DNA of 64,000 nt from Thiomicrorhabdus arctica DSM 13458 (GCF_000381085.1 NZ_KB905899.1:1302001-1366000), one strand, 5' to 3'; counted from the first letter of the stretch, positions 28,675 through 37,541 are shown. Made by a program: numbers and translations. The notes: a model not told the origin generated them from the letters alone.

Positions 28675-29460
28675 TCAGTTGAACATCAAAGACGTTAGGA
28701 TAAAGTCCAACCCGAGTACACCCAAAGAAGAGTGTACGACGGTTTTCGTAGTTGCATTACTTACCCCTTCAGAAGTTGGCATCGCATTAAAGCCTTGAAA
28801 AAGGGCAACCGTGGCAACTAAAACTGCAAATGCGATCGACTTAATAATGCCATTCATGACATCATCATGCCAATCGACATGGGCATGCATCTGTGACCAA
28901 AAGGCACCCTCATCTACGCCTAACCAACCGACCGAAACCAAATAGCCTCCAAGAATACCCAAACCAGTGAACAATAACGTCAACAAAGGTAAAGAGATAA
29001 TCGCGGCCAAAAAGCGGGGTGCATAAATAAATTTTAAGGGATCAATCGCCATCATCTCCAAGGCTGATATTTGTTCGGTAGAACGCATTAAACCAATCTC
29101 GGCTGTGAGTGCTGAACCCGCTCGTCCGGCAAACAACAGAGCGGCCACTACGGGCCCCAACTCTCTTAATAGTGATAAAGCCGTCATGGTACCCACCGCT
29201 TCTTCAGAGTTATAGTCAACCAAAACATTGTAACCTTGCAAGCTAAGTACCATACCGACAAACAATCCAGCCGTTAAAATAATCGGTAATGAGAGCACGC
29301 CAGAAACATAAACCTGCTTAAGTAACAGATCTAAGCGCAATATCGCACTAGGTGTGGCAGATAATACAGATACAATAAACATTGACCCACGACCAAAAGT
29401 CGCCAGGCCAGCGATGACATCCGCACCTACCGATTGAACAAAATCCATAAATCGTGACAT
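28675..29460 (-). CDS. mlaE: MlaE, permease subunit
   Basis: Integral membrane subunit of the phospholipid ABC transporter, 261 residues with five to six hydrophobic helices and the MlaE family stretches LPIILTAGLFVGMVLSLQ and ELGPVVAALLFAGRAGSALTAEIG. Its ATG overlaps the mlaF stop by one base (TAATG), immediately after a ten-G tract in the 3' end of mlaF. One added G in that tract would put mlaF in frame with this gene. Confidence 0.95.
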   Translation of the reverse strand: MSRFMDFVQSVGADVIAGLATFGRGSMFIVSVLSATPSAILRLDLLLKQVYVSGVLSLPIILTAGLFVGMVLSLQGYNVLVDYNSEEAVGTMTALSLLRELGPVVAALLFAGRAGSALTAEIGLMRSTEQISALEMMAIDPLKFIYAPRFLAAIISLPLLTLLFTGLGILGGYLVSVGWLGVDEGAFWSQMHAHVDWHDDVMNGIIKSIAFAVLVATVALFQGFNAMPTSEGVSNATTKTVVHSSLGVLGLDFILTSLMFN

Positions 29461-30284
29461 TATCCCCCCCCCCTAACCTGACCGTATAACGCGATATCGT
29501 CGAGATAAGGTCGATTGGGAAAGTGAAACGGTACTGGACCATCTGGCAAACCATTTATGAACTGGTTTACATAACCGCTCGATTCTTTTAACAACTCTTC
29601 TTTAGTTCCTTGAGCAATAATTTTACCTTCTGAGATAATACAGACATAATCTGCAATCGACAGCACTTCCTTTACATCATGCGAAACAATGACACTAGTA
29701 AGACCTAGAGTGGCATTCAGTTTATGAATCAGTTCAACCAGTACACCTTTTGTAATGGGATCTTGGCCAACAAAAGGTTCATCATAAAAAATCATTTCAG
29801 GATCCAATGCAATCCCTCTCGCTAATGCCACTCGTCGAGACATACCACCGGATAACTCAGCCGGCATTAATGATCTTGCACCTCTTAATCCGACCGCTTG
29901 CAATTTCATCAAGACCAAGGCATAAATCAACTCTTCCGGAAGTTTAGTATGCTCTCTTAATGGGAATGCAACGTTGTCAAAGACATTCAAATCGGTCAAT
30001 AAAGCGCCGCTTTGAAATAACATGCCCATTTTGCGCCTTAACTCATAGACTTTTTTACGCGATAAAGCGTGAATATTTTGACCTTCTACCCAGACTTCAC
30101 CTGAGTCAGGCGTTAATTGTCCAGCAATTAACTTTAACAAGGTCGTTTTACCACTGCCACTTGGACCCATAATCGCCGTTATCTTACCCTTAGGGATAGA
30201 AAGAGTAATATCGTCAAATATCTTGCGATTGCCACGTGAAAAGCACAGGTTTTTAATTTCAATTAAGGTTTCGGTTGTTTGCAT
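29460..30284 (-). CDS. mlaF: MlaF, ATPase subunit of the phospholipid transporter
   Basis: ATPase that powers MlaFEDB, 274 residues. Walker A MGPSGSGKTT, the signature LSGGMSRRVALARGIA and Walker B MIFYDEPFVGQDP are present. Start at ATG 30284 (MQTTETLIEI) gives the same N-terminal length as E. coli MlaF; ATG 30314 and TTG 30341 lie upstream in frame, and no candidate has a strong ribosome-binding site. The C-terminus ends Val-Arg-Gly-Gly-Gly, encoded by a ten-G run. It is the first gene of mlaFEDCB. Confidence 0.93.
   Translation of the reverse strand: MQTTETLIEIKNLCFSRGNRKIFDDITLSIPKGKITAIMGPSGSGKTTLLKLIAGQLTPDSGEVWVEGQNIHALSRKKVYELRRKMGMLFQSGALLTDLNVFDNVAFPLREHTKLPEELIYALVLMKLQAVGLRGARSLMPAELSGGMSRRVALARGIALDPEMIFYDEPFVGQDPITKGVLVELIHKLNATLGLTSVIVSHDVKEVLSIADYVCIISEGKIIAQGTKEELLKESSGYVNQFINGLPDGPVPFHFPNRPYLDDIALYGQVRGGG
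29463..29472 (-). repeat. Ten-G homopolymer at the mlaF/mlaE junction
   Basis: Ten consecutive C on the plus strand (G on the coding strand) immediately precede the mlaF stop codon. Runs of this length are prone to slippage. A one-base gain removes the stop and joins mlaF to the mlaE ATG in frame. Confidence 0.9.
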
Positions 30285-30409
30285 TTGAGTTACCCAGTTG
30301 TCATCCAAATTCATTTCATTTCTTTTAAACACAACATTCAATCTGCATTCGGCTATAAAAATTGATTATTCAGCATATTATATAGAAACTTTTAACTGAA
30401 GCAGCTTCC

Positions 30410-31084
30410 CTAATACCCTAAAAACTCGCTGAGTACTTTAAGGTTCATCACCTGCACCATATCAATGACATCACCACCCACAATACACGGTGCAGCCAAC
30501 TCCTTTTTAACACAATCACTTTCCAACAAGCTTTGCATAAACGCCTTCAATATAATGACCTGCTCTTTTGCATCCCCAGTCAAATTTGGTAAATAAGCCA
30601 GAGGTTCTCCAGACATCCAAAAACCTTGATTTTGCCAAGCCCAGCCAGGCAATTTATATTGAGTCGAAATCAACGTCACCGGCAAACCAACAATTTTTGG
30701 GTGTTCAAACGGTTTTTCAGACCACACCACCACACCACAAGCTTGGGCTCCAAGTGTTTCAACGACCTGAAGCAATTGTGACAAATCCTCAGCTGTAAAA
30801 TATTCCTCGACCACAAAATAGAAATAGAATGGCGCTTCGACGGCTTCAATGATTGCATCTAAATCGCTACTCTCCCAGGCAATCCATTCAGACTGAGGCA
30901 CAAGCACAACTCTAAAAGCGTTACTGTAATAATCCAACAGCCAATCAGATGGTAAATCCTCAGGGTAAAACTGACCGACTAAATCAGTTCGCTGCCAATC
31001 ATAAAGCCCTATTTGTAAATTCTCCAAAAATTCTAAACCTATCCAACATTTCAACAATAGCGGTATTTTATCTTTAGTCTGCAT
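30410..31084 (-). CDS. Uncharacterised protein with an N-terminal DUF72-like segment
   Basis: I do not recognise this 224-residue protein with certainty. Its first third (GLYDWQRTDLVGQFYPEDLPSDWLLDYYSNAF, given here only as landmarks 26-57) resembles the opening of DUF72/YecE TIM-barrel proteins, where a conserved W, FYP and LPxxWLxYY pattern is found. The remainder does not show the usual DUF72 motifs. It has no signal peptide or membrane helix and few basic residues. It is divergent from yrbG and 69 bases from mlaF territory. Possibly a decayed or specialised DUF72 relative. Confidence 0.55.
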   Translation of the reverse strand: MQTKDKIPLLLKCWIGLEFLENLQIGLYDWQRTDLVGQFYPEDLPSDWLLDYYSNAFRVVLVPQSEWIAWESSDLDAIIEAVEAPFYFYFVVEEYFTAEDLSQLLQVVETLGAQACGVVVWSEKPFEHPKIVGLPVTLISTQYKLPGWAWQNQGFWMSGEPLAYLPNLTGDAKEQVIILKAFMQSLLESDCVKKELAAPCIVGGDVIDMVQVMNLKVLSEFLGY

Positions 31085-31198
31085 AATTAACAGCTAAAAA
31101 GCCATTTTAACCGAATTTAAACGACAATGACCCTTAATCAATTGAAAACAGAACCGTTTTAATGCCACTTCAAAACTTAAGACCCTCATTAATATTAT

Positions 31199-31227
31199 TT
31201 ATTTTACCTGTCAGTTTCCGTTATAAT
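31199..31227 (+). promoter_or_regulatory. Possible promoter of the yrbG-kdsC-lptCAB operon
   Basis: TATAAT (31222-31227) lies 38 bases before the yrbG start. The -35 position holds only TTATTT, so the promoter is likely weak or activator-dependent. Confidence 0.45.
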
Positions 31228-31264
31228 CAGAGCCCATTTTTACACATTTTAATAAACGGCGATT

Positions 31265-32257
31265 ATGACAACGACATTACTCCTACCTAGCATTGTTTTA
31301 TTAATTGGCTTAGTTCTTCTTGTCTGGAGTTCTGATATTTTTGTTGATGGAGCCGCCAGCGTATCAAACCACCTAGCGATCTCTCCGCTTATAATAGGAG
31401 TCGTTGTCCTGGGTTTTGGAACCTCAATGCCAGAGATTATCGTGGCGACTTTAGCCGCTTTGGATAACAGTCCTGGTCTAGCCATCGGTAATGCGGTAGG
31501 TTCAAATATAGCCAATATCGCGATGGTTTTAGGAGTGGCCGCGATTATTAGTCCAATCGTTATAAAATCGTCCATCCTTAAGCGTGAACTACCTATGCTT
31601 TTAGCTATCTCTTTGGGAGCTTACGTATTGGTCTTAGACGGTAACCTTGGTTTCGCAGACGGGATCGTATTAGTAGTCGCATTAATCCTCGCCGTAATTT
31701 GGATGATTAAAGCCAATATAGATCTTAATCCATCCGACCCGCTATCAAGTGAAACCATTCAAGCAGTCGACACATTGCCTGAACTGAGCATGAAAAAAAG
31801 TATCGTCTTTGTGGTGGGTGGATTACTGATTTTAATGGTCAGTGCCAAGATGATGGTTTGGGGTGCCGTTGAAATTGCAACCGCCTTTGAAATTTCTGAA
31901 GCGGTGATTGGACTAACCATTATTGCCATTGGTACGAGCCTACCAGAATTGGCCGCGGCTATCTCTGCGGCGCGTAAAAATGAAGCCGATCTTATGATTG
32001 GTAACATTATCGGCTCAAACATGTTTAACATTTTAGCCGTTTTAGCCGTTCCAGCTTTGCTCTCGCCCTCTATTTTAGACAGTGACATGCTCATAATTGA
32101 CATGCCTGTAATGCTTGGTTTTACTGTATTAATGCTACTGTTTGCCTTACCTAGAAATGGCATAGCAGTCATCAACAAATCAAAAGGACTTTTACTTACC
32201 ATTGGTTTTGTGGCATATTTAATCGTCTTATTTCTGCGCTCAACTCATGTGGTGTAA
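31265..32257 (+). CDS. yrbG: Calcium/sodium antiporter (CaCA family, YrbG)
   Basis: Inner-membrane cation/calcium antiporter with an internal duplication, 330 residues and about ten helices. Both alpha-repeat motifs are visible: GFGTSMPEIIVATLAALDNSPGLAIGNAVGSNIANI region and the second copy AIGTSLPELAAAISAARKNEADLMIGNIIGSNMFNI region. It starts the LPS operon as in E. coli, where the gene precedes kdsD-kdsC. Here kdsD is missing and kdsC follows after 27 bases. Confidence 0.93.
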   Translation: MTTTLLLPSIVLLIGLVLLVWSSDIFVDGAASVSNHLAISPLIIGVVVLGFGTSMPEIIVATLAALDNSPGLAIGNAVGSNIANIAMVLGVAAIISPIVIKSSILKRELPMLLAISLGAYVLVLDGNLGFADGIVLVVALILAVIWMIKANIDLNPSDPLSSETIQAVDTLPELSMKKSIVFVVGGLLILMVSAKMMVWGAVEIATAFEISEAVIGLTIIAIGTSLPELAAAISAARKNEADLMIGNIIGSNMFNILAVLAVPALLSPSILDSDMLIIDMPVMLGFTVLMLLFALPRNGIAVINKSKGLLLTIGFVAYLIVLFLRSTHVV

Positions 32258-32284
32258 CTAAAATACTGCTTAGAAGGAACGAAC

Positions 32285-32827
32285 ATGAACATCCCTGAAA
32301 ACATCGCGAATAAAGCTCAAAAAATTAAACTGCTGATTTTGGATGTTGATGGCGTCATGACTAATAACATGTTGATTTACAGTGATGACGGTATTGAAAG
32401 TAAAACGTTTAATACTCGTGATGGCCACGGTATGGTATTACTGCAAAAAAGTGGCATTGATATTGGAATTATTACCGGCCGAAAATCTCAATTAGTCACG
32501 AACCGCATGCAAGATCTTAAGGTAAAACACGTCTACCAAGGAGTTCCTGATAAACTACCCACTTTCTTGAAGCTGGTTGAAACATTGGAATTATCTTTCG
32601 ACGAAATCGCATACATTGGTGATGACATTCTAGACCTGCCTATTTTAATGCGCATTGGACTCGCTGTGACACCTGCTGATGGAGATGATGAAGTTAAATC
32701 CCGCGTGGATTACATCTCGACTTATAAAGGTGGCCAAGGCTGTGTTCGAGAGATCTGTGAAATTATTTTACGTTCCCAGAATCTGTGGCAACACCACATG
32801 GACTTCTTTTTAAGAGACCTAACTTAA
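32285..32827 (+). CDS. kdsC: 3-deoxy-D-manno-octulosonate 8-phosphate phosphatase
   Basis: HAD-family phosphatase that releases Kdo for lipopolysaccharide synthesis, 180 residues. The catalytic LILDVDGVMTNN motif (DxDG, about 18-21), the FNTRDGHGM loop, ITGRKS and the GDDILDLP metal-binding motif are all present. It has no cap domain, as normal for this tetrameric enzyme. It precedes lptC by 45 bases. Confidence 0.95.
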   Translation: MNIPENIANKAQKIKLLILDVDGVMTNNMLIYSDDGIESKTFNTRDGHGMVLLQKSGIDIGIITGRKSQLVTNRMQDLKVKHVYQGVPDKLPTFLKLVETLELSFDEIAYIGDDILDLPILMRIGLAVTPADGDDEVKSRVDYISTYKGGQGCVREICEIILRSQNLWQHHMDFFLRDLT

Positions 32828-32872
32828 CAACCACCCGATTAAGCAACACTCTCGAACACATCAGGAATCACT

Positions 32873-33496
32873 ATGCGGTTATCCAGTGTACGAATCATCC
32901 TTTTCAGTTTCATCCTGGCTATCCTAGCGCTGTGGATTACCTCTCGACAAGGCGCTCAACCACAAGACGCTCAAAATCCTCAAGTTAATGCGGATAATTA
33001 CAGCTGGCAATCAACCAACAGTACCACTTGGAAAATTAATCGTAACGAGCCCAATCAGCAAACGACCTTGCAGACTAAACACTTTCGTTATTATGAAACC
33101 TTAAAAAAAAGTGACTTTACCCAACCCATAATTACTCACTCTGAGGCGAACAATGTCGTCATCATCAAAAGCGAACGAGGCCAAAGCCTTAATGATGAAT
33201 TAATTACATTATCTGGCAATGTCATCATTAAACAGATCCGTTCAGAGAGTGCTCCCTCTAAGAGACAACAAGATCACAAAACCAAAAATAGCATACTGAA
33301 TACCGAACACATCACTTATAATGCCAGTAATGGCGAGTTAGAAACCGATGCTAAGGTCCTACTCACTCAGACTAATAGTTCTACCACAGCAACCGGATTT
33401 AAAGCCAACCTTGAAACAGGGCAATACCAATTACTCAATGATGTTCAGGGAATTTATTACCCTAACCAACCGCTTAAAAAGCTAAAATCTCAATAG
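32873..33496 (+). CDS. lptC: LptC, LPS export inner-membrane linker
   Basis: Bitopic protein connecting the LptBFG extractor to the periplasmic LptA bridge; 207 residues with one N-terminal helix (about 5-22) and a beta-jellyroll periplasmic domain. Family hallmarks: the conserved LNTEHITYNASNGELETDAKVLLTQ segment in the C-terminal half. Sequence conservation is low as usual for LptC, but the position between kdsC and lptA is decisive. Confidence 0.9.
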   Translation: MRLSSVRIILFSFILAILALWITSRQGAQPQDAQNPQVNADNYSWQSTNSTTWKINRNEPNQQTTLQTKHFRYYETLKKSDFTQPIITHSEANNVVIIKSERGQSLNDELITLSGNVIIKQIRSESAPSKRQQDHKTKNSILNTEHITYNASNGELETDAKVLLTQTNSSTTATGFKANLETGQYQLLNDVQGIYYPNQPLKKLKSQ

Positions 33497-33529
33497 AGCT
33501 AATAATTCTCTTACTAAGGTCACGTGCAA

Positions 33530-34111
33530 ATGCCTCAATCCAGAATTCGATTTAAAATCATCTTATTAGCCAGCTTTTCGTCCTTTTTATTAGCCAAAAG
33601 CCCTGAGAGTTTTGCACTGACACAAACTCCAGATGAAGAACAACCTGTTCATATTTCTGCCAACAGTCTAGATGCACAAGAAAAAAGTGGCATTAGTATC
33701 TACAAAGGTAATGTCATCGTGACCCAAGGCAGCCTGACTTTAAAGGGTGATGAAATCATCGTAAAGCATCCAAATAACCTGTTAAAAACCGTCAAAGCGA
33801 CAGGACAACCAGCGCGTTTCAAACGCTTTAGCCAAACGGACCAGTCCTGGTTAAAAGGTAAAGCGAATATGATTGAATATGATGCGCTTAATAAAACTGT
33901 TTTATTAGTGGGCAGTGCTCAAGTAGAACAACCTGGACAGCACCTTATTAAGGGGCCTAAACTATTTTACGACATGACCAATCAGACCCTAAAAGCGCAG
34001 AGTACCGAACAGGAAAAAGGACGCATTTCCGTCACCTTTAACCCTGCGACTAATACAGTCCCCAATCCAGCTTCGGAAAACAAACCCACTACTCTTCCGC
34101 CTGAACAATAA
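33530..34111 (+). CDS. lptA: LptA, periplasmic LPS bridge protein
   Basis: OstA-domain protein that polymerises into the periplasmic LPS bridge; 193 residues with signal peptide (about 1-30). The start of the OstA fold is clear in PVHISANSLDAQEKSGISIYKGNVIVTQGS. Start set at ATG 33530 because AAGG lies ten bases upstream; a GTG at 33524 is too close to that site. It ends in a disordered Pro/Thr-rich tail, and lptB starts nine bases later. Confidence 0.93.
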   Translation: MPQSRIRFKIILLASFSSFLLAKSPESFALTQTPDEEQPVHISANSLDAQEKSGISIYKGNVIVTQGSLTLKGDEIIVKHPNNLLKTVKATGQPARFKRFSQTDQSWLKGKANMIEYDALNKTVLLVGSAQVEQPGQHLIKGPKLFYDMTNQTLKAQSTEQEKGRISVTFNPATNTVPNPASENKPTTLPPEQ

Positions 34112-34120
34112 GGAACATTA

Positions 34121-34843
34121 ATGTCACACTTTTATGCACGTGGGTTGGCAAAAAGCTATAAGAAAAGACAAGTAGTTGCCTCTGTTGATATTGATGTTTA
34201 CAGTGGTCAGGTAGTGGGTTTATTGGGCCCCAACGGGGCCGGAAAAACAACGACTTTTTATATGATGACCGGTCTAGTTGACAACGATAAAGGCCTACTT
34301 TTTTTAGATGATCAAGAGATTAGTCGACTGCCCATTCACAAACGTGCAAAACTAGGCATCGGTTATTTGCCGCAAGAAGCCTCGGTATTTCGCAAACTCA
34401 ATGTGACTGAAAATATTATGGCCATCCTGGAGATGCGCCCAGAACTTTCAAAAGATCAACGAAATATCATTTTTGAGAACTTAATCGATGATCTTCAAAT
34501 TGGGCATATTTTAGAGCAACCAGGCCAGGCGCTCTCAGGTGGAGAACGTCGCCGTGTTGAAATTGCTCGAGCACTCGCAATGGAACCGCGTTTCATTTTA
34601 CTGGATGAACCTTTTGCAGGGGTTGATCCCATCTCGGTTAAAGACATTCAAAGCATCATTCTTCACCTCAAAGACAAAGGTATTGGAGTCTTAATCACCG
34701 ACCATAATGTCCGTGAAATTCTTGGCGTTTGCGACCATGCCTACATATTGCATGCAGGCACAATTCTAGCAGCTGGCACGCCTGACGAAATTTTGGCAAA
34801 TCCTGAGGTAAAACGAGTGTATCTTGGTCATGATTTTAAGTAA
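34121..34843 (+). CDS. lptB: LptB, LPS export ATPase
   Basis: ATPase of the LptBFG transporter, 240 residues. Walker [14 protein letters not shown] (about 34-46), Q-loop [12 protein letters not shown], signature [15 protein letters not shown] and Walker [14 protein letters not shown] are intact. In E. coli and most gammaproteobacteria rpoN follows lptB; here it does not, and hpf follows after a 300-base gap. Confidence 0.96.
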   Translation: MSHFYARGLAKSYKKRQVVASVDIDVYSGQVVGLLGPNGAGKTTTFYMMTGLVDNDKGLLFLDDQEISRLPIHKRAKLGIGYLPQEASVFRKLNVTENIMAILEMRPELSKDQRNIIFENLIDDLQIGHILEQPGQALSGGERRRVEIARALAMEPRFILLDEPFAGVDPISVKDIQSIILHLKDKGIGVLITDHNVREILGVCDHAYILHAGTILAAGTPDEILANPEVKRVYLGHDFK

Positions 34844-35143
34844 TCTAAACTCTACAAAACCATATCAATAGTCATTTACTCTGTTTCTTAGTGGTTTAAA
34901 GTGCATTCTTTGTTTTAATTTCTCCATCTAAATTCTAGAAATTATTTTCAATACATCAATCAATGTCGAGTGATTATTCACTAGCATTTTTCATCAAAAA
35001 TCAAGACTGCCATTTTTTTATTAGGGTGGTATACTGAAAATTCGAACGGTTTTTAACTCGTGAATTATTGAGCGGATAAGCCTTAATATTCCTCGCAAAA
35101 ATCATTCACATCGCACAATAAAACCACTAAAGGAGCGATCACT
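34844..35143 (+). other. Gap between lptB and hpf where rpoN would be expected
   Basis: No coding sequence or recognisable rpoN remnant is visible in 300 AT-rich bases. It holds a small hairpin near 34968-34982 (AGTGA-TTAT-TCACT) and the hpf promoter. Confidence 0.6.
35007..35035 (+). promoter_or_regulatory. Extended -10 promoter of hpf
   Basis: CTGCCA (35007-35012), 17 bases, then TATACT (35030-35035) preceded by TGG, an extended -10 element. The distance to the hpf start leaves an untranslated leader of about 100 bases. No sigma-54 type -24/-12 element was seen. Confidence 0.55.
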
Positions 35144-35479
35144 ATGCAAATTAATATTACCGGTCACCATATCGATGTAACTGAGCCACTTCGTGCTTAT
35201 GTATCCGAGAAAATGACTAAACTTAAACGTCACTTTGACCACGTCACCAATGTTCACGTTATCTTAACAGTTGAAAAACAAGTTCAAAAAGCCGAAGCAA
35301 CAGTACATGTCTCGGGAGCAGATTTATTCGCTCAGAATGAAACAGTAGATATGTATTCATCTATAGATGGACTGATTGATAAGCTAGATCGTCAAATTAT
35401 CAAACATAAAGAAAAAGTGAATGACCACCATAAAAAATCTGGTGGTGTTAAAAACATGGTTGTTGAAGAGGAAGCATAG
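35144..35479 (+). CDS. hpf: Ribosome hibernation promoting factor
   Basis: Short-form HPF/YfiA protein of 111 residues that binds the 30S decoding centre and promotes ribosome dimerisation in stationary phase. It begins MQINITGHHIDVTEPLRAYV, a textbook family N-terminus, with the basic helix KLDRQIIKHKEKVNDHHKK. A very strong AAAGGAG site precedes the start. It has its own promoter and a terminator. Confidence 0.95.
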   Translation: MQINITGHHIDVTEPLRAYVSEKMTKLKRHFDHVTNVHVILTVEKQVQKAEATVHVSGADLFAQNETVDMYSSIDGLIDKLDRQIIKHKEKVNDHHKKSGGVKNMVVEEEA

Positions 35480-35499
35480 CACCTCGTTCAGTCATTAAT

Positions 35500-35557
35500 C
35501 GCCTTATCCGTTTTAAACGATAGTACCAAACCTCGTTTACAATGAATAAGGCGTTTT
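35500..35557 (+). terminator. Probable terminator of hpf
   Basis: CGCCTTAT (35500-35507) pairs with ATAAGGCG (35546-35553) and is followed by TTTT. The intervening 38 bases could form a smaller inner stem, so the structure is less compact than usual. Confidence 0.5.
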
Positions 35558-35709
35558 AGTATCTGGATTTGAGAAATGGATCTACTGCTCACACTAAAAA
35601 ATATTCTCTCGTTAGAAGCAAAACGACCTACTCATTTATCATCTAATGCTTTTCTCCTGATACAATACCCACAACCCCGAATAGCAATTTAAGATCAAAC
35701 TAACTTATT

Positions 35710-35889
35710 GACATCTTTGCACGGGTTAGGGGTAATAGAAAAATGAGCTCGAATTTCACTGTTTAACGCTGAAAGTGAATTAAACGGTTGTCGACTGACA
35801 CATTGTCTAAGCGCATAGCAGTGATATTTTAACCATTTTTATACCTTCAAGCGGCACATCGCCCATGTATAATATTGTGCAAAGGTCTC
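35710..35889. mobile_element. 180-bp MITE-like element related to the one upstream of radA
   Basis: The right end GTGCAAAGGTCTC (35877-35889) is an exact inverted GAGACCTTTGCAC. The left end GACATCTTTGCAC (35710-35722) has two mismatches. The first 60 or so bases align without gaps to the 16489 element at roughly three bases in four, including AGAAAAATGAG. No clear target duplication. A TATAAT hexamer at 35868-35873 points toward mgtE. Confidence 0.65.
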
Positions 35890-35921
35890 AAAGTAATTCG
35901 ACGCTGAGTAAAGGCATAACC

Positions 35922-37280
35922 ATGGCAAAAACTGAGACTGAAATTGATAAAGGCACGCTGACAGGTCAGCTACTTGAAGCCGTTGAAGGGCGACACACCA
36001 AACAAATTTTAGCACTGCTTTCCTTACTTGTTGCCGAAGAAATCGCCGAACTCCTGGAATCTACACCTCCAAAAGAACGTGGAATCATTTGGCAAAGCCT
36101 TAATTCTGAACAGCAAGGTGAAATACTCTCCCATACCAATGATGAAGTAAGGGCCCGCTTACTTCAAACTTTGCAATCCCATGAAATTGCCTCTATTGCA
36201 GAAGATCTTGAAACGGATGATATTGCCGACATCATGCAATCTTTGGATGCTCCAGGTCAAAAGGCTTTACTTGCCTCTCTGGATCAAAATGATAGAGCGG
36301 CTGTTGAAACAGCTTTAGCCTACCCCGAAGACACGGCTGGTGGCTTAATGAGTACAGACTTCGTCTCCATTCGTGCAGACATTACACTAGACGTGGTACT
36401 GCGGTATCTTAGAAAGCTGGGGGAACTTCCTTCTTCCACAGCTGAACTTTTTGTTCGAGACCGTAATGATCATTATGTTGGCACCCTAAAACTGACCAGT
36501 TTATTAGTGCATGATGAAGATATGCTCGTTCAAGATGTACTTGACACCAAAACACCAGTCATGCGAGCACACCTACCGGCTAAATATGTAGCCCACTCAT
36601 TTGAAAAAAACGATTTGATCTCAGCTGCCGTTGTCGATGAGAATGACAAAATATTAGGCCGCATTACCATTGATGATGTAGTCGATCTCATTCGTGAAGA
36701 AGCTGAACATGACCAAATGGCCCGTGCTGGTCTAGATGAAGATGATGATATATTTGCACCTGCAAGTCGTTCCGCCCGACGTCGAACTTTTTGGCTTGGA
36801 ATCAACTTACTCACCGCGGTGTTTGCATCCCTTGTTATCGGCTTATTTGATGCATCCATTGAAAAGCTTGTCGCACTTGCCGTACTTATGCCAATCATCG
36901 CCAGTATGGGAGGCATTGCTGGAACACAAACCTCCACAATTGTCATTCGTGCTTTAGCTACGGGAAAATTAGCCAAAAGAAACAGCCGTTCTCTGCTAAT
37001 CAAAGAAACCACTGTTGGCTTATTAAACGGTCTAATTTGGGCTGTGCTGACCGCCATAGGTGTTCAGCTTTGGTTTCAAGACTGGGCACTTAGTGCCATT
37101 TTTGCAACGGCAATGATGATTAACCTATTTGCAGCGGCGTTTGCGGGCGCCATGATTCCATTGTTACTTCAGCGTATGAAAATTGACCCTGCACTCGCTT
37201 CTGGCCTCATGCTCACTACCGTTACGGACTCTTTGGGATTCTTTGTCTTCTTAGGATTAGCGACGGTCGTTTTGTTGTAA
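35922..37280 (+). CDS. mgtE: Magnesium transporter MgtE
   Basis: Homodimeric Mg2+ channel, 452 residues: an MgtE N-terminal superhelical domain (about 20-130), paired CBS domains (about 135-260) and a five-helix membrane domain (about 285-452) with MPIIASMGGIAGTQTSTIVIRAL. Start set at ATG 35922 with a TAAAGG site; an in-frame extension to 35865 begins within a mobile element. The cytoplasmic domains gate the channel by sensing intracellular Mg2+. Confidence 0.95.
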   Translation: MAKTETEIDKGTLTGQLLEAVEGRHTKQILALLSLLVAEEIAELLESTPPKERGIIWQSLNSEQQGEILSHTNDEVRARLLQTLQSHEIASIAEDLETDDIADIMQSLDAPGQKALLASLDQNDRAAVETALAYPEDTAGGLMSTDFVSIRADITLDVVLRYLRKLGELPSSTAELFVRDRNDHYVGTLKLTSLLVHDEDMLVQDVLDTKTPVMRAHLPAKYVAHSFEKNDLISAAVVDENDKILGRITIDDVVDLIREEAEHDQMARAGLDEDDDIFAPASRSARRRTFWLGINLLTAVFASLVIGLFDASIEKLVALAVLMPIIASMGGIAGTQTSTIVIRALATGKLAKRNSRSLLIKETTVGLLNGLIWAVLTAIGVQLWFQDWALSAIFATAMMINLFAAAFAGAMIPLLLQRMKIDPALASGLMLTTVTDSLGFFVFLGLATVVLL

Positions 37281-37512
37281 CTTGTTTAACACCATCAAAC
37301 ACCCCTAATTAGCTCTGAGTAGACTTCTTAGAGTGGAACACCTATTAAGTCAGTCCCTTCTAAGATGATTGAAAACACTTTCAGTAATGTGGATATAACA
37401 ATATTCTGCTTGTATTAAACGACAACAGTCACTATTATTTAGTCATAAATGATTAATCGTTATTGCAACGACCTGCTAAACTGGCGCTTTACAGCCATTA
37501 CCAAAGACTATA

Positions 37513-37541
37513 TTGTGTGGTCATTAAAACTTAAATACTGT
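37513..37541 (+). promoter_or_regulatory. Possible promoter of the OmpA-family lipoprotein gene
   Basis: TTGTGT, 17 bases, then TACTGT; four of six matches in each hexamer. It lies 25 bases before the start. Confidence 0.35.

Larger units (their letters stand above)
35480..35921 (+). other. Intergenic region between hpf and mgtE
   Basis: No gene is visible. It holds the hpf terminator (35500-35557), about 150 bases in which I see nothing, and a 180-bp MITE-like element (35710-35889). Confidence 0.65.

Noticed and set aside
29348-29554. 68-codon minus-strand open frame across the mlaF/mlaE junction
   Set aside because: It is the third frame of the mlaF end and mlaE start, with no ribosome-binding site and a cysteine-rich shadow sequence. 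It only shows what a nine-G allele of the tract would read into.
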